A stretch of 64,000 nt of DNA from Candidula unifasciata (Eukaryota > Mollusca > Gastropoda > Stylommatophora > Geomitridae): positions 1 to 64,000 of the forward strand of contig CAJHNH020004946.1 in the NCBI GenBank assembly GCA_905116865.2, given 5' to 3'. Each line of letters starts with the position of its first letter. Position 1 is the stretch's first letter. Below, one piece after another: positions 1 to 11,034 of the stretch. A program made the translations under genes and the position numbers. The notes under the pieces were generated by a model that saw only the letters and a program-made list of their open reading frames with translations, was not told the origin of the DNA and did no database searches.

Positions 1-290
1 TTGGCTCCAAAGTCGATCCTGTCTAAAATATGTGTCAGGTAAAGCCTTGGAGTTAAAGGCGCTTAGCATAACGTTGATTCAGCTAGTTCTGATCAGGGAA
101 CACAAATATGAGTCTAGCGTTGTACGTTCGATACGCCACTGATGTGAAAAAAAGGTGCTTTACAACTTTCTTTTACAATTTTACTTTTTAACGTGAACGA
201 TAAATTGGAAACACAGCAAATTATGCGAATTCAGAAGTGTGGAAAAAAAGGTAAAGTTGATTTTTGTATTTACTAACATTTTCTCCTGTA

Positions 291-334
291 TATGTGTGTT
301 TGTGTGTGCGTGTGTTTGTGTGTGTGTATATATA

Positions 335-405
<71 letters not shown>
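291..405. repeat. TG and AT dinucleotide repeats
   Basis: A TG tract with interruptions runs into about 75 bp of AT repeat with two TAT breaks. Confidence 0.97.
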
Positions 406-408
<3 letters not shown>

Positions 409-871
409 TTTTTTAATCCATATAAGTGGGTATTCCACTACTACTCTACCATTAACAAAATCTTATTGAACACTAAACGGTTGTACAAAGCTCACCAAAT
501 TCTTTATCGTATACTACATCAGCAATTGTGTTATTATATCTCCTTCCATTGTGTGGAAGAAAAAAAAAACCGAATTTGTTCTCGCAACACAAATTATTAC
601 ACGTTTTAATATTCTTTGTCAAACGCGTCAAAATGTGTACAATAATAAAACATACGAATTCGTGAGGAAAGTTAGGTATTTGGTATATTCCTAATATTCG
701 TAAAAAGTTAAATTTCGATTCATTGCGGTTTTTCATTTTTTAGCAGTGTGTGGACAGTTTTTCACATCATGAAAAATGTTTTAACTATTCCCCAACTCCT
801 GTTTCTCTTTCTGTCTTTGTGGAATTCGGTTACTGGTTACGTTACATTTAGAAAAAAAAATATCATCATCA
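406..871. other. No feature seen
   Basis: AT-rich sequence without a convincing exon, repeat or RNA gene. Confidence 0.5.
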
Positions 872-1090
872 TCATGTTCCCTGTCGACTGGCGTGGGCGA
901 TCATGCCTCTCCACAATCTGCAATCTCCTGCAGCATGTATCAGTTCGTGTACCGACACACATCCGTGCCATGCAACAAGACTGTCAAGAATCTTCTCTCG
1001 TTGTCTTCCTCTGTCCCTCCTTCCACAGATCTTTCCAGTGGTCACAGCATGTTCTATTTTCCCTCTTCTCATAAATGGTCGAAAAATGAT
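872..1090 (-). mobile_element. LINE ORF2 C-terminal tail (type A)
   Basis: The minus frame reads MRRGKIEHAVTTGK, then RDRGRQREKILDSLVAWHG and a C-terminal CRLWRGMIAHASRQGT with a stop. This is the typical end of a non-LTR retrotransposon reverse transcriptase ORF. Only the 3' end is present (5' truncation). Confidence 0.75.
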
Positions 1091-1147
1091 GACTGATAGA
1101 AAAACATTTCAAAAATGAAAATAAATTGTTGATCAGTTATCTCGCAT

Positions 1148-1151
<4 letters not shown>

Positions 1152-1194
<43 letters not shown>

Positions 1195-1210
1195 AAGCGC
1201 GCGCGTGAGT
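1152..1210. repeat. TG repeat with GC-rich purine-pyrimidine tail
   Basis: About 19 TG units, followed by alternating GCGCGCGTGAGTGCG, which could adopt Z-DNA. Confidence 0.95.
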
Positions 1211-1814
1211 GCGTGCAATGCATTTTAAAGAGAACAAAGAAAATATTATCTAAACTTGCGTGTAAGCTTTGCTACTGTTTATTTAGACTATTAATATAAG
1301 AGCCAAATTCTAAACAAAAAGACACTTTAACACTAGAGTACAGCCATTAAAACATCTCTAACTTATATATAATAGTTACATTATTCGAATTATTTATTCA
1401 TGTTAGTTATAGTGCATGTAAACTACACTTTAACACAGGAATACAACTATTAAAATATCTCTAACTCAAAAAAATGATTATATTATTCAAATTAATTAAT
1501 CCTGTTAGATATCTTGCATGTATGTTAGAGTAAATTATCTATCGCATACGTATGGCATAAATAACTACAACATGTAGTCCTTTTTGTGTATCTGAATACG
1601 TATTGTCATGTAATCGCTTGTTTACGCCACATAATTTATGATAACTTGAGAATAAAATATCTGCTGATGGAGATACCCGTGTTGAAAGATCTTGTAATGT
1701 TAAAGGTAGGTATGTGGGCTGAAAAACTGCACGGGAAGAGATAGTACATAGAAAGTCAGAATTTACCGGTTACCACTTAACTTATCTCATTAAAATAAAG
1801 CTCCTTCGTTCACT

Positions 1815-2050
1815 ACACATTGAACGGTTGGAACGCTTGGCTCTAAAGCGGGAGACATAGGTTCGAATCCTCGAAAATCTTGGGAGGGGGGGGGGAGGGG
1901 GTTGTCACGGGCAAAAAAAAAAATCTCACCTGCACAGTCGTGGCGACAGCACTAGCCATGCGGCGGTAAATCCTCAGACTAAAAGACCCCCCTGCCTACA
2001 CGGCAAAAAAGTGGTGAAGTAAAGCCAATAATTGGCAGTTCGCTAGATAT
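1815..2050 (+). repeat. tRNA-headed repeat
   Basis: A box-like GCTTGGCTCTAAAGCGGG and a perfect B box, GGTTCGAATCC, then a G run and a body ending CGGCAAAAAAGTGGTGAAGT. It is tRNA-like but not a folded tRNA gene. Confidence 0.6.
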
Positions 2051-2284
2051 TACTGATCGCTCCATGGTTGATATTTACTATACATCTGTATACTTTCATA
2101 TATCTTAATATTCCCTATTGTATCTCAGTATATTTTGACACCCTACTACACTTCAATATACATCACTTTGCTTCGGTTTGTATCTTTACATTACTAAACT
2201 TATAATACCTGATACTTCACTCAACTTCTCCACTTTCCTAATCTCTCTCTTATCTCACTGCACCTTCCTTTTTCTCATTATCAG

Positions 2285-2540
2285 TAATATAAAGGACCCC
2301 TTCTCACACCTCCAGGCGTATTGGGCATATAGGGCTAGAGCTGTAATTTATAGACTGGTCGTCATAACGCCGTCCGCCTTTTTTCCCTGAACTGTACCTG
2401 ATACCTATTAAAGCTTGGTCGACCCGAGAGCCAAGGTAATTTTTGAGAGAAAAAAATGTCCGACACCGCCTGGACCTGAACCTACCACCTTCCGATCTGC
2501 AGGCAAGCGTCTAGCCGCTTCAGCACGATGGCTCCATCAT
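2285..2540 (-). repeat. tRNA-headed SINE, family 1
   Basis: On the minus strand the right end has a tRNA-like head with A box (TGAAGCGGCTAGACG) and B box (GGTTCAGGTCC). The body contains the family strings GGGCATATAGGGCTAGA and GCCGTCCGCCTTT. It shares its 3' body with nine other copies. Confidence 0.75.
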
Positions 2541-2756
2541 ACATCTGATATTATGTCAAACATATGTATGCCATTGGAAACATCATTATGATTATATTAT
2601 TATTAGTATGCACTCAAACATGGCTGAGGTCCCTTCAGCCAGCTCTCACCCTTCCCCCATTTGAGCACGCCCAATGTTTTACTTAGCCCCTGGAGAACAT
2701 TAATATAAATTTACAATGCAAACAAACAGTGTGTACGTTTTCTTTCAAAAATGTCT

Positions 2757-2762
2757 TTTATT
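2757..2762 (-). terminator. Polyadenylation signal AATAAA of the peptide gene
   Basis: AATAAA on the minus strand lies about 150 bases after the TGA of the terminal exon, with U/G-rich sequence 30-40 bases beyond. Position and context fit a cleavage signal for the small peptide gene. It is not proven. Confidence 0.4.
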
Positions 2763-2989
2763 TTTGTGATTTACGTATAGACGTCTATCTCCAAACACAA
2801 GAAAAATCAGAAAGAGGGAGAAGAAGAACAAACGCGATTGTAGACATGTCATTGACAGCAGAACTATCACTTAGCAATGCTCTTTTGTAGATCCAGGATC
2901 CAGCTCCGATATATCATCTATCGTCGCCATTGTCCGTGACGCTTTCCTCTGCAACTATGGAAACAAGTTAATTTTAGTTAGCAATTTCC

Positions 2990-3034
<45 letters not shown>

Positions 3035-3071
3035 CATATATACATATATATTTAAACATAGCACACACACA

Positions 3072-3130
<59 letters not shown>

Positions 3131-3231
3131 CGTTCTTTTTAATATTTTCTTGTAGACTGGGAAATGAACAGGCAAGCTATCTGGTTAGAGAGAACTAGAC
3201 AGCCTATTTGCCTGTTCAGATAGCGTTTTCT

Positions 3232-3325
<94 letters not shown>

Positions 3326-6300
3326 GAAAACATAGAAAATAATACAGGAAACACCTCAACGTAGTCGTGTGTATACAGAAAAAAGACAAAGGAAATTTCT
3401 AGGAACGTGTCTCTGCATATCATCATCATCCTGTTGGGCAATGATCGCTTTCACTATTAACAACAGATTTCTCAGAAAGCAAAAAGTAAAAGTAATAAAG
3501 TAAAGTTCCATTTTCACGCCTTAGGCGCATCGGGCATATGCAAAGAGCGTCCCATATTTCTACAGACCAGTCGGCACTGGGTGGGTAATGTGGTCAGCAT
3601 TACACCAGCCGTCTTTATTTCCCCAGGACATACATCCAACTAACCATTTTAGGCTAGGTCGATCTGCGACGTCCCATACTATGATAAAAATCCACGCAGC
3701 CAGCAGTGGGTTGCGATCTAAGAAGCTAAGAAAGCAAAAAGAACCTCAAGAAAAACACGTGTGGGTTAGTTTCAAGGATGAAACAGACACTAATGGGGCA
3801 TTTTTTGTTTATTCAGTGTAAGCGTAAAGAATACAGGAAGTAACAGGGGGATTATTATTACACATGGACATTAACTGCTCACACATGGAACGTTTCTTTG
3901 GACTAAGACTGATTTTCACATCACACAAGGCTCGCAGTCCTCTCTTCCACTTCCACTCTATCCTTGCAATCCTTTGGATATTATGGATGAGTTCCAGTCA
4001 AGTCTCGTAGCGTTGGCCTTACTCAACAACTTTCGTTTAGGGGGCTGCGTGGTCTTCGAGTCATGGTGTCCGCCTCGAGTACTAGAGGTCCCGGGCTCTA
4101 TTCCCCGTAAAAGCAGGAATAATTTTCACGCGGACTTGGACTTCTAGTAATTTCCCCTGGTCTCTGGGTTGTGAGATCGAACGGCCGTGTGCATTGTTGC
4201 GCACACAAAAAAATCCCTTGGCAGTTGCAAATCGAAAATTGTAGCCTAACGGCCCTGCCCGGGCAATATTTGGACTTAAAAATCTACCCAAAATATTTCA
4301 GGATACTCGCCGGTGCTACAGAGCATGTGCACTGTGCTGAGCTTCTTCGGACTCAGACTTGAGTTAGAAGATGAACGGAGGGAGCACTTATCGGTTATTA
4401 CACGTGTGCCATAATGTTGATGCTTTGTTTAAATCTCAAACCTCAAACAACGTTCGTTTTAGGATCTTGATATTCTGACAGATTCTCTCTTTATAGCAGC
4501 GTGTTGGCTCCAGTAAATGTTATTAGCCAGTCTTTCTTTCCCATCAGTTTGTAAATTTGTAAGCATGTTATCATGTCGACGTGTCTTACTCCATCAAAAG
4601 CTTTTGGATAATCAATAAAGCATAGATGAAGAGTTGGCTTTATTTTTTAATTTTTTTTAACGTTATATTGTTGTTCTCCTGAGACATACAGAATGCGTAG
4701 TAATCTTTCGTTCTACGAGCCCATTATGCTCTCCTCCTATTTCTGGTGTATTTTGTTTCCTTTTATAAAATTAGGAACATTTTGTGCAATAAATCCATGT
4801 CATTGGAGGTTAGGAAAGGAATTCTTGTATGTTATTTAGAGCCAGTTTTAACATACTGCTGTGAATCTTGGACAATTAATAAAGTCGAATAATACCTTGA
4901 AGTCTCTAAAATGTGGATTTACAGAAGAATCCTTAGAATACGTAGACAGATAATAAGAACAACCCACACGTTTTGAAAGAAGCGAGTGCTCATAGTCAAC
5001 TTACCATAAATATCAGAACAAGATAGACAGTCATCATTGTTTGGTCTTGTTATGAGAAGAGGGAAAATAGAACAAGCTGTGGCAACTGTGGAAATAGAGA
5101 TAGAGGAAGACAACAACTGTGGAAATAGAGATAAGGGAAGACAACGCGAGAAGATTCTTTACAGCCTTTTGTCATGCCATGAAGGAGTGTCAACACATGT
5201 AAGAGGTACACACACACAACGTGTGAGAGGTACAATAACACACACCGTGTAAGACGTACAATCATACACTACGTATAAGAGGTACAATCATACAAGATGC
5301 ATTGGCTGATGCACATAAACTGTTTTCAATCACTCATGCTTCTATGCTTGGGTTAGAAAGAGTCAACTCATCTGAGTTTCCTTTAGTTTATACTTTTTGG
5401 TAATTATTCAATTTCGTCCTTTTTAGGACGAAATTTTTTGTTATTTGAAGCCCCACTCTGGCTTTTGCCAGGGGCCGCAATATAGGCAGGCCATAAATAT
5501 GGCCAAATGTCTGAACGCGGTTTCTGGGACCTCTCCACGGCGATCCTCATCCATATGGTGGCACTTTGTGTCATCGGGTGTTTATCGCTTGTGTGATGTC
5601 CTGGTGGGGTAGAAAGTCAGTCAGTCAGTCCTTTAGTGTGTAAACATCTTTCATGAACTTACCACAAACATCTCCGCAGTTTATTGGCATGCAGACGAAG
5701 CCCATCTGGCATCCGGTACCAGAATATGCGTCACACTCGTAGGCAGGACAGTCGTGTTGCCGCCGCAAGTCTTTGGAGAACACCACTGAAATAGTATACA
5801 ATGGGCAAACAATGAAAAATTAATTCAAAGCTTCTTATGGATGCTAACAGCACTGACCTTGCAAGCGGCAATCATTTTTAAAAAATAGGGGACGTAATCT
5901 CCACTCCCCCACCCCTTCCCACCCCCTCCCCCTTTTCCCCTCCTTAAGTAAAGTAGTGTTCCTCTTCTTGTCATTCACAGGCTGTAATCTCCAGCGGAAA
6001 GTTCTGGGGTTGTTTAATCCACCTTTGGACTTTTGACTTGTTCCAGAACCTGAGTGTTGCTTGCTCATCCGTTTACAGATCTGACTTATTAGTATACAGA
6101 CTGTTGGTTATTTGCCTCTCCGGCATATGCATTATGATTTCAACGGAAACACCCAATTCATCGACTCTTACAACATGTCCTTTGGGGAGGCAGTGGATCT
6201 ATTCTTGTCTTCCCCATAATGGGCCCCAGAACCCATTCGGGGATTAAGAAAATGACCTCTTCGTGTGTATTGGGTATACAAGGCTAGACTTTTATTATAT

Positions 6301-9300
6301 AGACCAATCAGCATTCGGTAACTTATGTAGTTAGCATTGAGCCGACTTCCTTTCCTTACCAGGACTCTGCCTGGTACCCATTTAAGGCTGCGTCGACCTG
6401 TGAGCTTAGGTCTTTAAAAAAAAAAGTCCGGCAACGTTCGGGTTTGAATCTAGACCTACGGTTCCGCAGGTGAGTGTCTTGTCGCTAAACCACGGCAGCA
6501 TTTTTTTTTTTTTTTTTTAGATGTAGTCTTTAATGTAGTTGCAACATTATCATTATTTGTTTATGCTGATGACGAATTTTAGTCGGGACATTTGTTTTAT
6601 TTATAGAGTTTTAAAAAAATGATATAGATCCCTTTTCACGCCTTTTAGGCTTATTGGGCATATCGGAAGAGCACCCATATTTTTACAGACCAATCGGCAC
6701 TAGGTGGGTAATGTGGTCAGCATTTCGCCGGCCGTCTTCACTTCCCTATGACATACATCCATGTACCCATTTTAGGTTGGGTCGACCTGCGACGCCCCAT
6801 ACCATGATAAAAATCCACCACCAGTGGTTTAGATCGCGGTACGTTGGAGTCCGTTTCATTCATGACTATTTTATTAAAGAGCTCTCCGGCACTACCTCTC
6901 GTTAAGGTTGATTATTTCACGACAACAGTAGAGTGAAGATATGACTAGACGCTTGCCACTCGGTCCGGAAATGTTAGACTGAGAATAGTTTCTACTCCTA
7001 GGCTGTTTTAGCCTAAACACGAGTACCAGAAATGAGAGAAGTAAAGACGACCAAGCCTAATGGACCAAAGCTACGAAAGGGGTCAATCCTTGCTTAACAT
7101 GTGTCAGAAATTCAATTGGCCAGCCAGAAATGTAATTTCTCTCGCAGGATTTTGTATATTCTTGTGTGTATTTATGTGACTGTATATTCATGTAATATGC
7201 TCATGGAGGCTCTCTAGAAGCAGCGTTTACTTGTGGTTTGTGTTTGTAATATGTTGAGTTGGACTGAGTCAAGAAGTGACATCACTGCACTCAGTGCATT
7301 TCCATACGCGCTCCGTCCACATCCTCAGAAGCCAGCACAGAGTTCCAATAATAATAGTGTCAGTCGTAGTCTGGTTGTATGTCCGTTTTGTCTTTCCTAT
7401 GAGCGCAGTGTGTCGGCCGAACCCTCTGGTCACACACAGGTGCATCATTCTCTCCAGCCCATTATAATATAGTTTCTCTTCTGACTTATTTGTCACCAAA
7501 GGGCTCTGACCAACTTTGCCTTGTCATCTGTGATAATGTAAAGTTATTTGGTTCTACCTTTCGTTTGCTTTTGGGCTCTTTTCTTGGTATTTTTACTTTA
7601 ACATAGAAACAGAGGAAAGAAGTGATGATTTGATAATGATGTACATTATTTGAAAATTCACGCTATATTGACTTCATCGGGATTTCGGTCTCCCGCCTCT
7701 AAACTATGTGTAGCTTTTGTGTCATGTTTATTACTTTATTACACTTCAATACATTTATTACACAGTCTAACTGGCTCAGCTAAATTCACATAAGTCTACC
7801 ACAGTCACATAGGTAGTTATACAAAGTCTACACAATGCATGGCACAGGTTACTCGTAATAATAACACCTATCTGCCTTGTTAAATGCACATTTAAGATAC
7901 CATTCCAAATTACATCTGCTGCCAATTCATTTTATATTTTTTTTTATGCTAACGCAACAATCAGCGTGCTACTAGAACGATCAGTATCTATACATTACAA
8001 GATATTTTCAGAGAAAAACAGCGAATGTCCTGGTGTTTAAAAAAATGAGTCCTAAATTCGTCAGAATTACAATTAAAGGATTGCATTAATTTAAACTTTG
8101 GCCTGGCTATGATGCAGCACGACGGAGATTGGCTTTTGGTTACCCTTACAATTTTCCCGATTATAATCATAATTCGTTTTTCCCGTTTGGGTTTCGCTAT
8201 CCCATTAGAGTCTGTGTGGGTGGGGGTAGCGGGGCGCAGGGTTAGACATTTCCCCCCTCTGAGCAAGCATTTCGTTAAAGGCCCCTAATTTCGGGGGTTT
8301 TCCTTTAAAGTGAAGTGTATTCGCCTGAGAGGCTAGTAACTAACAATCTGCATACAATTAAGCAAGAACTGTAAAACGGTTCTGCGCACAGAACTCAAAT
8401 TCTAGAACAAGACCAAACCCAGAAGTGGACGAAGAACCAGAACTTACTGTAGGAGTTTACAGCTGATAAACGCTAAGAGATTGTCGGTGATTTGTTTTTA
8501 GGCCGTTTCTACATACACACATCTTTAGTTTGATCGATAATTACAAGTCTATGGATGTGTTAAATAATTATGCCAAAACTGTGAGTATATTCGTTTCTGC
8601 AGTAACAGCTGTGTGTTCTTTCTTTTTTTTTTTTTTTTTTTTTTTTTTATTCTTTTCAGGGCGTTGTAAATCAACCACATATTTTACTTGCTGTTGTGTA
8701 ATTTTACTTTGTAATTTTCTAGCTCTTTAGTCTGAATAGTTCATTGATGGGTACGACGCTCATATCGTTGTCAAAATTAAAATACACACTATTAAATGCC
8801 TTCAGCGGACGACGAACCCGGGTATTTCAGGATTGTTTCACAATTTCGTAATCACTGACACCATTTCTGCTGTACGCCACATTGCGATCACTCTAGAAAA
8901 ACAATATATTTGAAAAGCTATCGAATGTAGTGGGGAAAATGGTGTTAACTAAAGAGTTCTTTATAACCACTGTGCATGGCACCACCGACTCCAAGCAGAC
9001 GTCTTATGACAGTGGAAATGTGATTTGTCTTGGAAAAGCAAAACATATTTATGGATAGAATTTTTTTAAATGAGACATTTCCCCCAAGAAACATTAAAAA
9101 TAGAAATAAGTCAGATAAATTAAACGTTGGTTGTCAAGTTTTAGGAAAGTAAATAAATTTGAAAATCAAAACACATAATGTAAACCTTAAAGATAAAACA
9201 TAATGGTCAAGATATAGAGAAGACATTAAAGGTTGTATTGTTTCCTTTTCATTCTAATGATTACCTCGTTCGCGTTTTTTTTTTTTTTTCCAGCAGGTTA

Positions 9301-9436
9301 TACTTTTTTCCAAAAGCATCATTACTTAAATTCTTCAAGATGTTTACCTGTTGAGCTTTTCCATCTCTATTCTTTAATTCTTACATCTTCAAATATTTTT
9401 TTATAGAACAATGGTATAATGTTCTTTCAGTTTTTT

Positions 9437-9478
<42 letters not shown>

Positions 9479-9627
9479 TGTGTGTGTGTGTGAAAACCTT
9501 ACATTAAAATATTAACTACCCACATAAACGCATTTTGGTCACATGTATATGCTTTTTGCTAAATGTATTTTTATGCGTTGATTGCGTCTGGTTCGGAGGA
9601 ACAGCACTGTCTTTCTTCTTCCCCCTT

Positions 9628-9691
<64 letters not shown>

Positions 9692-10166
9692 TCTTTGATC
9701 TTTCAAAATTAAACGAATTCAATGGGATCGTCATATTCAGATGCCTGATCTGAACCATACAGACATTACTGAGACTTCTCTAGGTTTTTTTTTTTTTTTT
9801 TCGCGTTCACCGGTAAACTCCAGCAGGAAGTTTTAGTTGTTCGTCCACTTTTGGACTCCAGTCATGGTTCAGAGCCTGAGTGTTGCGAACACATCAGCTT
9901 CACGTGATCGTTAACGTCGTCCTCATCATCATTGTCGAATCCAGTGCCAGATGGCATAGACCTTGATACCCTTTGGGAATCTAGACCCTTTACATCTTAA
10001 TCAGTTCTATAGAATCTAACCTTGTGTCTTGTACATAAATTTCCATATTGACATTATTTACAAACGTGATCATCCCACATTTAACATAACCCTACAGTTT
10101 GCTGTAATAATTAATCTCACACTTACATACAGCGACCGTGGTCAACAGAAGAAATAAGAACCTCAT
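2757..10166 (-). CDS. Small secreted cysteine-rich peptide gene (three-exon model)
   Basis: This is a gene model joined from three exons (10127-10166, 5663-5785, 2914-2948) plus an AATAAA signal at 2757-2762. Exon 1 ends in phase 1, exon 2 is a symmetric phase 1-1 exon, and exon 3 reads from phase 1 into a TGA. The predicted precursor is about 65 residues: a hydrophobic signal peptide, a short basic stretch ending in Arg-Arg, a six-cysteine core with spacing C-x4-C-x7-C-x5-C-x4-C-x3-C, and an acidic tail. This is the layout of a small disulfide-rich secreted peptide. Phase 1 introns are typical of extracellular modules. I do not recognise the family and assign no function. The introns (about 4.3 and 2.7 kb) are full of SINE and LINE debris, so an extra small exon could have been missed. 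The agreement of all phases with a plausible signal peptide is the main support. No transcript is available. Confidence 0.6.
2914..2948 (-). CDS. Exon 3 (terminal) of the cysteine-rich peptide gene
   Basis: After an acceptor at 2951-2949 (GTTTCCATAGTTGCAG, with TTGCTAAC upstream as a good branch point) the phase 1 frame adds an acidic tail, EESVTDNGDDR, and a TGA at 2916-2914. A second AG six bases upstream (CATAG) would keep the frame and add Val-Ala, so two in-frame acceptors compete. An AATAAA about 150 bases downstream, followed by a TGTTTGTTTG stretch, fits a short 3' UTR. Another frame also stays open to a TAA about 25 codons in, so the assignment depends on exon 2 being the partner. 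This is the weakest of the three exons. Confidence 0.45.
2990..3322. repeat. Two TG/AT compound microsatellites
   Basis: TG at 2991-3030, AT at 3076-3129, TG at 3233-3253 and AT at 3254-3321. Between the AT tracts lies an imperfect inverted pair (AGGCAAGCTATCTG and CAGATAGCG…TTTGCCTG), so the two compound repeats may be inverted duplicates. Confidence 0.95.
3510..3700 (-). repeat. SINE family 1, body only
   Basis: Shares GCGCATCGGGCATATG, TTCTACAGACCAGTCGGCAC and GGTCGATCTGCGACG with the other copies. The head is missing. Confidence 0.72.
4028..4450 (+). repeat. tRNA-headed SINE, family 2 (about 420-470 bp)
   Basis: Head GGCTGCGTGGTCTTCGAGTC, B-box-like GGTCCCGGGCTCTATTCC, then a long body ending in TGCTTTGTTTAAATCTCAAA. 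The copy at 55420-55892 is in reverse orientation and matches along the whole length. Confidence 0.75.
4800..5195 (+). mobile_element. LINE ORF2 tail (type A), longer copy
   Basis: Plus frames read ESWTINK, WIYRRILRIRRQ, SLFGLVMRRGKIEQAV and RQREKILYSLLSCHEG, with several stops and a 24-bp internal duplication (GGAAATAGAGATAAGGGAAG type). This is the usual order of the post-catalytic part of a LINE ORF2. Confidence 0.7.
5195..5300. repeat. Short tandem repeat around GAGGTACAAT
   Basis: Four degenerate units of about 25-29 bp (…GTGTAAGAGGTACAATCATA…), directly after the LINE tail that ends near 5190. Confidence 0.6.
5440..5640 (+). repeat. Interspersed repeat, family 3, with TCAG tail
   Basis: Starts GAAGCCCCACTCTGGCTTTT and ends GATGTCCTGGTGGGGTAGAA plus CAGTCAGTCAGTC. 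Copies are at 22420-22580, 35025-35195 and 35290-35490 (TCAC tail), with pieces at 10850-10950 and, reversed, at 47800-47955. Confidence 0.72.
5663..5785 (-). CDS. Exon 2, six-cysteine core of a secreted peptide
   Basis: This 123-bp exon lies between a pyrimidine-rich acceptor (…ACTATTTCAG) and a consensus donor (GTAAGTTC). Of the three frames only one is open, and it carries six cysteines in 40 codons, spaced C-x4-C-x7-C-x5-C-x4-C-x3-C. Before the first Cys comes KDLRRQHD. The Arg-Arg pair could be a processing site that leaves an N-terminal Gln. Both borders are phase 1, so the exon could be inserted or duplicated without a frameshift. Reading through the donor meets a stop 12 codons later. 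The spacing does not fit Kazal, antistasin, WAP or EGF modules as I know them, so the fold is left open. Confidence 0.7.
5975..6245 (+). repeat. Interspersed repeat, family 4
   Basis: An element of about 270 bp from TTCACAGGCTGTAATCTCCA to AACCCATTCGGGGATTA. Related copies or pieces are at 8390-8490, 9795-9930, 16670-16850, 26740-26970, 28510-28765, 37340-37560, 48270-48500, 60125-60330 and 62100-62235. No head or TIR was identified, so its class is unknown. Confidence 0.7.
6248..6505 (-). repeat. tRNA-headed SINE, family 1
   Basis: Full-length-like copy with head on the right (GTGGTTTAGCGACAAGAC and B box TAGATTCAAACCC on the minus strand) and the family body. Confidence 0.75.
6635..6830 (-). 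repeat. SINE family 1, body only
   Basis: Starts TTTTCACGCCTTTTAGGCTT and carries GACCAATCGGCACTAGGTGG. It lies close to the copy at 6248-6505. Confidence 0.72.
7230..7480 (-). mobile_element. I-type LINE 3' end fragment
   Basis: The minus frame reads GKTKRTYNQTTTDTIIIGTL then WLLRMWTERVWKCTECSDV, matching the 3' end at 15105-15345. It is inside intron 1 of the peptide gene. Confidence 0.7.
7481..9435. other. Intron 1 of the peptide gene, mostly unique
   Basis: AT-rich, with a T run at 8624-8647, a family 4 piece at 8390-8490 and no exon recognised on either strand. Confidence 0.5.
9436..9690. repeat. TG repeat (9440-9492) and CT repeat (9637-9686)
   Basis: Two dinucleotide tracts. The CT tract follows a C run and is pyrimidine-only from about 9610 to 9693. 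Confidence 0.96.
10127..10166 (-). CDS. Exon 1, signal peptide of the cysteine-rich peptide
   Basis: The ATG at 10166 opens MRFLFLLLTTVAV and runs into a strong donor, GTAAGTG, at 10126-10120, leaving one base (phase 1). The segment is almost entirely hydrophobic after one Arg, as expected of a signal-peptide core. An A at -3 gives the ATG a reasonable initiation context. Joined to exon 2, the hydrophobic stretch continues for about four more residues, so cleavage would fall near the start of exon 2. No TATA box was seen just upstream. The exon is only 40 coding bases, so alone it would be weak. Its value lies in the phase match with 5663-5785. Confidence 0.6.
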
Positions 10167-10589
10167 ACTTAATATTTGTCTTCTGACTAAAGAAACAGAA
10201 CTATTCAATAATTGTATTGTAAAAGGTTTTTACATGAAACATATGTTCTTGTAGATATACAGATAAGATTTTCTGTATTAGACATCATAACAAATAAACT
10301 GACAATATCTGAGAAACAACAGGTGATAGATAATGTTTATTGTTCAGCTGTTGACATAATTTACCTTAATCATGGGAGTTAATTGAGCTATTTCGGGACG
10401 AGGGTCAGCTGGAAATACGTTAGGCGTCATTCATTATTAGAGAAACGATGTTCATCAGTACAAGAGACTGGTTTCCACATTTCTTAGGGTTCTCAATTTA
10501 AAATAAGTCGTCCTCTGTCTTTGGTGTATTCACATTCGTATCTTTAGGAAAGAAAGAATTCATCTTTTTTTTAAATTTTTTTTTTTTTT

Positions 10590-10850
10590 TTTTTTTTTTA
10601 GTATCAATCCGCATAGTGCCCAAAAGCACATAAGGAAGAGACAAAATGTCGCCACTCAATTTGACCTTGAACCATCCTCTCTGCCATCAGTTGTGTCCTT
10701 CTTGTAGCCTTAAGTTCAACCTTAAAGGTTCGCCTCCAAGTGCCTCTGGGTGTGCCTCTTCCCCGCTGTTCTAGTGGTGTCCACTGCATTGCCCGTCTCA
10801 GCCGTCTCTTTTTCTATTTGAGTAAAGTATCAGTTTAACTTTGAGTCAAA
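10590..10850 (-). mobile_element. LINE ORF2 tail (type E)
   Basis: The minus frame reads RGRGTPRGTWRRTFKVELKA and QIEWRHFVSSLCAFGHYAD, the RP-x-x-TWRR…W-x-x-x-V-x-x-LCA end typical of non-LTR ORF2 proteins. It follows the start of the peptide gene. Confidence 0.72.
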
Positions 10851-10977
10851 GAATATGACCCTCATCCCCACCCAGACCATAGTCGGGGGCCCTAATATAA
10901 CCTAACGGTTAAACGGGGTTTTGGGGTCTTGTGTCCGGGTGCACGTCACAGATATGACGTCAGCCGCCGTTTTTTTT

Positions 10978-11008
<31 letters not shown>

Positions 11009-11034
11009 GAATTTAAGAAGCGTCTGTTTTATTG

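Noticed and set aside
1815..1885. Possible tRNA gene with perfect B box
   Set aside because: No acceptor stem or anticodon arm pairing could be formed. It is better explained as the head of a SINE.
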